DNA from: Bacteroidales bacterium UBA3709
GTDB lineage: Bacteria; Bacteroidota; Bacteroidia; Bacteroidales; UBA932
Direction: 5' to 3'
Length of the DNA: 34,908 nt
Assembly (NCBI GenBank): GCA_002372015.1
Contig: DFIA01000028.1
Location: 1 to 34,908 of the forward strand
The notes under the pieces are model-generated. The model did no database searches and was not told where the DNA came from. It was given only the letters and a program-made list of their open reading frames with translations. The translations under genes were made by a program, and so were the position numbers. Shown here piece by piece: positions 29,960 through 34,908 of this stretch (the stretch's first letter is position 1; each line of letters begins with the position of its first letter).

Positions 29960-31924
29960 ATGAAAAAGATATACAGTTTTATACTGACTGCCTTGCTTGC
30001 AGTAATATTGGTTTCTTGCAACAAGTGGATGGATATTAACGTAGATCCGGATACTCCATCAAATGCAACTGCAACCTGTGCTACCCGCTTGCCATGGATA
30101 CAACACTCTTATGGCTATGCGTATGGTAATGCTTCTACCACTGTTTCCGGTATAACCGGTCAGCAGGTTACTATGAACAACTACAGAGATTATCAGAACT
30201 ATAACGTTTATACCTACACAGCAGGTATAGTAAACCCTTATCAGATGTTCTTTGTAAATGGAGGTGCTAATATTCAAGACCTTATAGATAGAGCAACCGC
30301 CGAAAACGCATATCACTATATTGGGGCTGCAAAGGTGCTTAAAGCTATGGGATTTGTTATGATGGTAGATCTTTATGGCGAAATGCCTTTTACCGAGGCT
30401 TTAAGTTCTGCATTAACTCCTGCTTATGACGATGGCAAGACTATCTATGATGGATGTATAGCTCTTTTGGATGAAGCTTTGGAAGAGTTTGCCAAATCGC
30501 AGCCAGCTACAGCAACCCCTCTTTCAGCAGGCGATAATTGGAATGGCGGTAATGTGCAAAAATGGATAAAGCTTTGTCATGGACTGAAAGCCAGATGGTT
30601 GAACAACCAATCTAAGCTATCTTCTTATAACCCTGATGCAGTTTTGGCTGAAGTAGCCCAAGGTCCTACCAATAACAGCGAGAGCACAGTTATCAGACAC
30701 TTTAACAGTGCTTCTGATACAGATGCCGACCCTCTTATAGGCGACCCTGTATTGACATCATTTATCTTTAATGTTGCTGCATGGGGCTATCACTTCCGCA
30801 ACTCTCAGTATATGATAGATTTGCTTACAAATAAGTACACTTCTTCCTTAGGATATGTAAAAGACCCGAGATACCATAAGCTTCTTTCTCATACAATGAG
30901 ATGGAAAGATACCAACGCAGATGGTGTTAACGATACTCAGTATTGGGACAACGACCCTCAGGGCGTAGATATTATAAATTCAGATTTTATGATGAATGCT
31001 ACCACTGTTCCAAACCTCTGTAGCTTCAATACAAGCAAAGATGATATTATAATAAAGTACACCATTGCAGATGCTACCGAAAGGGCTAACTTTATTAGTT
31101 CTGTAGATGGTAACCATGTTTACGAGGTAGAAGGTAACGATGTAAAGGTACACTATAAGTATCGTACTTGGTATAATTCAAGTACAGACTATAGAAGAGC
31201 CGGTGATACTATCTATTCTACAATCAGAGCTTTCCACAGAGCTATCAGTAGTGGTTTTGATGGTTACAGCTCAAGATTTGTTACAGATGCAAACGGTATT
31301 AAGACATTTGAAAACTCCGGTACATTCTATTCAAGACCAGAGGCTCCAACAGATGTTCTCACTTATCACGAAATGTGCTTCATCAAGGCAGAGGCTTTAC
31401 TTAGAAAGGGTGATGCAGGAGGGGCTTTAACTGCTTATCAGCAGGGTATTAAAGCTCATATAGACCACATGCAGGCCATTCTGATAGAACAAGAAGGAGG
31501 CAAGGATTTTGACGTAAATCCACATTATGGCAGAATGGATGCAGCAGAAATAGCTGCTTTCTATGCGAGTGATGTATATACCGGCCCTATCAGTATGAAG
31601 AAGATTATGTGCCAGAAGTTTATAGCAATGAACTTTACTCTCCAGAACTGGGTGGATATGAGAAGATTCAACTATAGTGCAGGTAATATAGGCAGCTTTG
31701 GTGTAGTATATGAAGGCTTCGACAGGCCTTATATCACTAAGTATAACACTAATCTTGCAGCTTGCTTCCCTGGAGCAACAAAGACCGCCAATAACTATTG
31801 GTTCAGGAGATTTATGCAGTGCTCACACGAAATCAGGTATAACAAGACACAACTTCTTGCTATACAGCCTAAAGCTCAAGATCCAGACATTTGGTCAACA
31901 CCTGTATTCTGGGATGTGGACTAA
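29960..31924 (+). CDS. SusD/RagB-like outer-membrane lipoprotein (pair 2)
   Basis: A 654-residue SusD-like lipoprotein of the longer SusD-like subgroup. I start at the ATG at 29960 (MKKIYSFILTALLAVILVSC, lipobox Cys at residue 20) rather than the GTG at 29951. NKWMDINVDPDTPSNAT follows the Cys, as is usual. TPR-like parts include YHYIGAAKVLKAMGFVMMVD and LYGEMPFTEAL, and a C-terminal MKKIMCQKFIAMNFTLQNWVDMRR matches the subgroup. It is translated directly after susC 2 and closed by a strong terminator. No hydrolase or regulator accompanies the pair, so the substrate is unknown. Confidence 0.9.
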   Translation: MKKIYSFILTALLAVILVSCNKWMDINVDPDTPSNATATCATRLPWIQHSYGYAYGNASTTVSGITGQQVTMNNYRDYQNYNVYTYTAGIVNPYQMFFVNGGANIQDLIDRATAENAYHYIGAAKVLKAMGFVMMVDLYGEMPFTEALSSALTPAYDDGKTIYDGCIALLDEALEEFAKSQPATATPLSAGDNWNGGNVQKWIKLCHGLKARWLNNQSKLSSYNPDAVLAEVAQGPTNNSESTVIRHFNSASDTDADPLIGDPVLTSFIFNVAAWGYHFRNSQYMIDLLTNKYTSSLGYVKDPRYHKLLSHTMRWKDTNADGVNDTQYWDNDPQGVDIINSDFMMNATTVPNLCSFNTSKDDIIIKYTIADATERANFISSVDGNHVYEVEGNDVKVHYKYRTWYNSSTDYRRAGDTIYSTIRAFHRAISSGFDGYSSRFVTDANGIKTFENSGTFYSRPEAPTDVLTYHEMCFIKAEALLRKGDAGGALTAYQQGIKAHIDHMQAILIEQEGGKDFDVNPHYGRMDAAEIAAFYASDVYTGPISMKKIMCQKFIAMNFTLQNWVDMRRFNYSAGNIGSFGVVYEGFDRPYITKYNTNLAACFPGATKTANNYWFRRFMQCSHEIRYNKTQLLAIQPKAQDPDIWSTPVFWDVD

Positions 31925-31954
31925 TATGCTGTAGTTTATACTTTAGTATTCAAT

Positions 31955-31995
31955 AAAAGGGGGCTGCCATTAACACTTTTGGCAGCCTCTTTTTA
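31955..31995 (+). terminator. Intrinsic terminator of the susC 2 - susD 2 operon
   Basis: GGCTGCC (31962-31968) pairs with GGCAGCC (31981-31987). The stem extends through the flanking AAAAGG and TCTTTT, and a T run follows. Confidence 0.88.
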
Positions 31996-32001
31996 TTGGT
32001 T

Positions 32002-32032
32002 TTTGATATTTCGTGCAGATTACCTACCTTTA
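32002..32032 (+). promoter_or_regulatory. Candidate promoter of the aminopeptidase gene
   Basis: TTTG at 32002-32005, a 19-base spacer, and TACCTTTA at 32025-32032, one mismatch from TAnnTTTG. The leader to the ATG at 32074 would be about 37 bases. Confidence 0.35.
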
Positions 32033-32073
32033 TAAATCATATTTTACTAATTCATTCATAAGGTTGTATTATT

Positions 32074-33462
32074 ATGTTTCCAAAGAAAGTTTATCAGACA
32101 AGAAGACAGATTCTTGCCAAAGATATGGAGAGCGGAATCATTCTTCTTCCAGGCAACAGCGAGGCTGCTGCAAACTACAAAGACAATTGCTATAAATTTC
32201 GCCAAGACAGCACTTTCCTTTACTTTTTCGGCATCAATGCTCCCGATTTTGCAGGGGTAATAGATGTTGATAAGGATGAAGATATAATCTTTGGGAACGA
32301 TGTTTCTATAGACGATATTATTTGGATGGGCCCTCAAAAGAGTGTAGCAGATCAGGCTGCCGAGGTGGGTGTTAAGAAGACAAAGCCCCTTGCAGATCTT
32401 TCAAAATATATCAAAGCAGCAATCAAGGCGGGCAGAAAGATTCATTTCATCAACCCATATAGATATCAGGTAAAGCTCTGGCTTTCGGAGCTTTTAGGCA
32501 TTCCGGCAGGAGCTCTGAAAAATAACGAATCGGTGAAGCTTATCAAGGCCATAGTATCGCAGAGAATAGTAAAAGACAAGTACGAAATTGCGGAAATAGA
32601 CCATGCCTGCAACATAGGTTATGCAATGCACTACTTTGTGATGCAAAACTGTAAGCCCGGAGTGGCCGAGCAGTCGCTCGCAGGTATGATGGATGGCATA
32701 GCCATGAGCAATGGCGCCGGAGTTTCTTTTGCCACCATTCTTTCTCAGCACGGAGAAACCCTTCATAATCACGACCATAGCGGAATAATAACAAAAGGTA
32801 AGTTGCTTACAGTAGATGCAGGAGCGGAGAATAATAACAATTACTGTTCAGATTTTACGCGCACAATGCCTTGCAGCGGAAAGTTTACCACAAAGCAGAA
32901 AGAAATATATCAGATTGTGTGCGATGCCAATAACTTAGCACTGCAGCTTGCAAAACCGGGAGTGGCGTACTTTGATGTGCATGTGGCAGTTTACCGTTTA
33001 TTTGCAGAAAGACTTAAAGCTCTTGGCCTGATGAAAGGCGATGTAGATGAAGCTGTAGAGGCAGGAGCACCGGCACTGTTTATGCCACATGGTTTAGGCC
33101 ATAATATGGGCTTAGATGTTCACGATATGGAGAACTATGGAGAAGACTATGTAGGCTATGGAAGTGCTGCCAAGCGGAGTAAAAAGTTAGGCTACAGAAG
33201 CTTGCGTATGGCTCGCAAACTCGTTGAAGGTAATGTTATTACAGACGAGCCGGGTATCTACTTCATACCAGCCCTGATAGAAAAGTGGAAGAAGGAGAAA
33301 ATCAATGCGCAGTTTATCAATTTCTCAAAACTTAAAGACTACTACGATTTTGGCGGCATACGTTTAGAAGACGATGTGTTGATAACAAAAACCGGCAACC
33401 GCCTGCTCGGCTCAAAACGCCTCCCTATAACCGTTAAGGAAGTAGAGGAAGCAATGCGTTAG
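32074..33462 (+). CDS. pepP: Xaa-Pro aminopeptidase (aminopeptidase P, M24B)
   Basis: A 462-residue M24B metallopeptidase that removes N-terminal residues preceding proline. It has the two-domain aminopeptidase P layout: an N-terminal creatinase-like domain (about 1-160) and a C-terminal pita-bread domain. The five metal ligands are visible as D248 (TVDAG), D260 (CSDFTRT), H343 (HGLGHNMGLDVHD), E392 (TDEPGIY) and E432 (IRLEDD). No signal peptide is seen, so it is cytoplasmic. It stands alone between two transcription units. Confidence 0.93.
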   Translation: MFPKKVYQTRRQILAKDMESGIILLPGNSEAAANYKDNCYKFRQDSTFLYFFGINAPDFAGVIDVDKDEDIIFGNDVSIDDIIWMGPQKSVADQAAEVGVKKTKPLADLSKYIKAAIKAGRKIHFINPYRYQVKLWLSELLGIPAGALKNNESVKLIKAIVSQRIVKDKYEIAEIDHACNIGYAMHYFVMQNCKPGVAEQSLAGMMDGIAMSNGAGVSFATILSQHGETLHNHDHSGIITKGKLLTVDAGAENNNNYCSDFTRTMPCSGKFTTKQKEIYQIVCDANNLALQLAKPGVAYFDVHVAVYRLFAERLKALGLMKGDVDEAVEAGAPALFMPHGLGHNMGLDVHDMENYGEDYVGYGSAAKRSKKLGYRSLRMARKLVEGNVITDEPGIYFIPALIEKWKKEKINAQFINFSKLKDYYDFGGIRLEDDVLITKTGNRLLGSKRLPITVKEVEEAMR

Positions 33463-33674
33463 ACTATCGTGATGCTGGGTACTCCTGCATGTGAAATATA
33501 CCTTCGGTATTTGATATCATCTTGTGATGGCGGTTCTTGAAGAACCTACCACCAAAGTTGAGGGCAAGAGTTAAGTTGTGGTTTGAGCTGGCAAAAATTC
33601 TTGAAATACTAAAAGAATTAGCAAATAAAACACCACAAAAATACTTATCTTTACTTTGAAAAAATCTCTTTAGT

Positions 33675-34604
33675 ATGAAAAAGTTGATAGTGTTGGCATC
33701 TGCCATATTCATTTCAGTTTTTGCAACAGCTCAAAAAATAGATAAGGATAAGGCGCAATGGCTTTTAAGTTCTGTATCTGAAAAAATAAACGGTGTCTAT
33801 ATCCCCATAAATATAGATGATGCTATGTTTGTTCTCGACACTCTGTCTAACGGAGAAGTAAAATCAGTTGCCAAGGAATCTTCTTCGGAGTCCGACTTTG
33901 CAATAAGAGCGCATTTTGGATTGGGATTGTGGATTAGAAACAACTGGGGACTTTGGCGCGGCTCAAGACTTTCCGTTTATTTCAACGATATGAATATTTT
34001 TCATCCTGATGATATGTCTGGGAGAATACTTCGCTCTTACTATCGATATGTTAACGGACAAAATCTTGACATAGAAAATAAAAAGGAGCGTTACACAGGG
34101 AAAAGTGTGAAGCCTAAAAAGAGTTTCAAGGAAAAATGGGAAAGAATCAAGTTTAGAATCAGATACAGAATCAAACACAGACATGGAAAAGAATTAAGAC
34201 GCAATAAGCTATATGCGAAAAATGAACTTCGTCGTAATGGTTTATTAAAAGGACATCACGTGCTGTTTGCTCATCCGTATGGCTATTCTTCTCAAGAAGA
34301 AAAGAACCTTTATGATAAAGGTATTTGTGCCAAGGGAATAGTTAAAAGGTTTAAAATAGTTGGCCGCACAGCTTTCTATGAGGTAGAGCTTTTAGAAGCG
34401 CAATATCCTGATGGTATTATTATTTATGATGGTAACATTTGGGAAAATAAAGAGTATATTCGAAAATCTTCCTCTATCGCTGATGACAAGAATATATTCT
34501 ATATGAAGCCTGGTGAAAGATATTGGTTCTTGTTAGACGTTGATAGCTCGGTTTTTTGGGAATCTGAAAAGTGTCTCTACGATGAGGAAGCAGACTGCCT
34601 TTAG
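33675..34604 (+). CDS. Secreted protein with a DUF6794-like domain
   Basis: A 309-residue exported protein: MKKLIVLASAIFISVFATAQ is a signal peptide. Residues about 45-125, with INIDDAMFVLDTL, FAIRAHFGLGLWIRNNWGLW, SRLSVYFNDMNIFHPDDMSG and SYYRYVNG, match my memory of DUF6794, a domain of unknown function in Bacteroidota and other bacteria. A very basic helical stretch (about 137-190, Lys/Arg rich) follows. The C-terminal part (about 190-309) has a beta-rich look (RFKIVGRTAFYEVELLEAQYPDGIIIYDG) and ends acidic. The domain name comes from recall and should be checked; no function is known. It appears monocistronic. Confidence 0.7.
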   Translation: MKKLIVLASAIFISVFATAQKIDKDKAQWLLSSVSEKINGVYIPINIDDAMFVLDTLSNGEVKSVAKESSSESDFAIRAHFGLGLWIRNNWGLWRGSRLSVYFNDMNIFHPDDMSGRILRSYYRYVNGQNLDIENKKERYTGKSVKPKKSFKEKWERIKFRIRYRIKHRHGKELRRNKLYAKNELRRNGLLKGHHVLFAHPYGYSSQEEKNLYDKGICAKGIVKRFKIVGRTAFYEVELLEAQYPDGIIIYDGNIWENKEYIRKSSSIADDKNIFYMKPGERYWFLLDVDSSVFWESEKCLYDEEADCL

Positions 34605-34795
34605 AACTTGTGTATTAGAACAACATTTATTGCGTGGTTTTCTTTTACAATGGTACGTGCATCGTTGTTTGTAACATTGTCGCTTAAAGATAATGCTTCT
34701 GCGGCAACAAATCCATTGTCAACCAGATATACCTTTTTTATTCAGACAAGAATCTACAATTCACCCCCGAGTCGTGTTTTCTGGTGGGGAAATTT

Positions 34796-34833
34796 GGAAA
34801 AAGAAAAACCGCTAAACGCTTTAAGGTTTAGCG
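34796..34833 (-). terminator. Terminator downstream of tRNA-Leu
   Basis: Perfect 8-bp stem CGCTAAAC (34810-34817) with GTTTAGCG (34826-34833) and an 8-base loop. On the minus strand it is followed by a T-rich run, TTTTTCTTTTT, directly after the tRNA 3' end. Confidence 0.8.
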
Positions 34834-34841
34834 ATTAGTCG

Positions 34842-34908
34842 TACCCGGAGCCGGGATCGAACCGGCACAGGTTTTACCCCACTGGTGTTTGAGACCAGCG
34901 CGTCTACC
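34842..34908 (-). tRNA. tRNA-Leu (CAA anticodon), 5' end beyond the window
   Basis: On the minus strand the sequence shows the anticodon stem-loop CTGGT-CTCAAAC-ACCAG (anticodon CAA, reading UUG), a long type II variable arm, and the T-arm GCCGG-TTCGATC-CCGGC followed by acceptor strand TCCGGGT and discriminator A. CCA is not encoded. The acceptor 5' strand and most of the D-arm lie outside the window. Confidence 0.93.

Noticed and set aside
33532..33546. A perfect 15-base palindrome (7-bp arms) downstream of pepP, considered as a terminator
   Set aside because: There is no T run on either side and the loop is a single base. It is unlikely to fold as a terminator.
34608..34838. A 76-codon frame after the DUF6794-like gene
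   Set aside because: It extends through the tRNA terminator and its composition is not protein-like. The 34605-34795 stretch shows no supported gene.

Overview
The window reads as chromosomal DNA of a Bacteroidota member, most likely order Bacteroidales. Three things point there. There are two SusC/SusD outer-membrane uptake pairs. Many genes are preceded by the Bacteroidota-type -7 promoter element TAnnTTTG, sometimes with a TTTG about 19-20 bases upstream, and have no clear Shine-Dalgarno sequence. The ribosomal proteins and the DAHP synthase/chorismate mutase fusion are of the Bacteroidota kind. I cannot assign a genus.

Layout. (1) 1-773: the 3' part of rpsC (ribosomal protein S3), closed by a terminator. 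(2) 790-5245: a three-gene minus-strand run (CapA-like metallophosphatase, lipoprotein, GH3 beta-N-acetylhexosaminidase) diverging from a beta-lactamase-fold serine hydrolase; this is probably a cell-envelope or peptidoglycan module. (3) 5237-10617: shikimate genes. A minus-strand operon aroB, aroD-aroA fusion, aroC diverges from a DAHP synthase/chorismate mutase fusion. The pathway is covered from the first step to prephenate except for aroE and aroK. (4) 10614-11600: dusB. (5) 11718-15926: a surface lipoprotein with nine Ig-like (BIG2) domains, six of them near-identical 252-bp tandem units, followed by a fimbrillin-like lipoprotein. (6) 16007-19094: rplM-rpsI-rpsB-tsf with its own promoter, a two-hairpin leader and a terminator. 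(7) 19112-31995: two SusC/SusD pairs in opposite orientation flanking lpxK and a sugar MFS transporter. (8) 32002-34908: an M24 aminopeptidase P, a secreted DUF6794-like protein, and a partial tRNA-Leu(CAA) with its terminator.

The most interesting structure is a 121-bp inverted repeat (119 of 121 bases identical by my hand alignment) at 24046-24166 and 26765-26885. It covers the leader and signal-peptide region of the two divergent susC genes. Its arms bracket about 2.6 kb carrying lpxK, the MFS gene and one good outward promoter. The geometry resembles invertible susC loci known from Bacteroides fragilis. Inversion would move the promoter from one SusC/SusD pair to the other. No recombinase is present in the window, so switching is a hypothesis.

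Other points worth attention are the uncommon AroD-AroA fusion, rpsC ending its transcription unit where rplP is usually next, mosaic recombination in the BIG2 repeats, a candidate autoregulatory leader before rplM, and several promoters so close to their start codons that the mRNAs would be nearly leaderless. No CRISPR array, insertion sequence, prophage or rRNA was seen. No intergenic stretch exceeds 300 bases.
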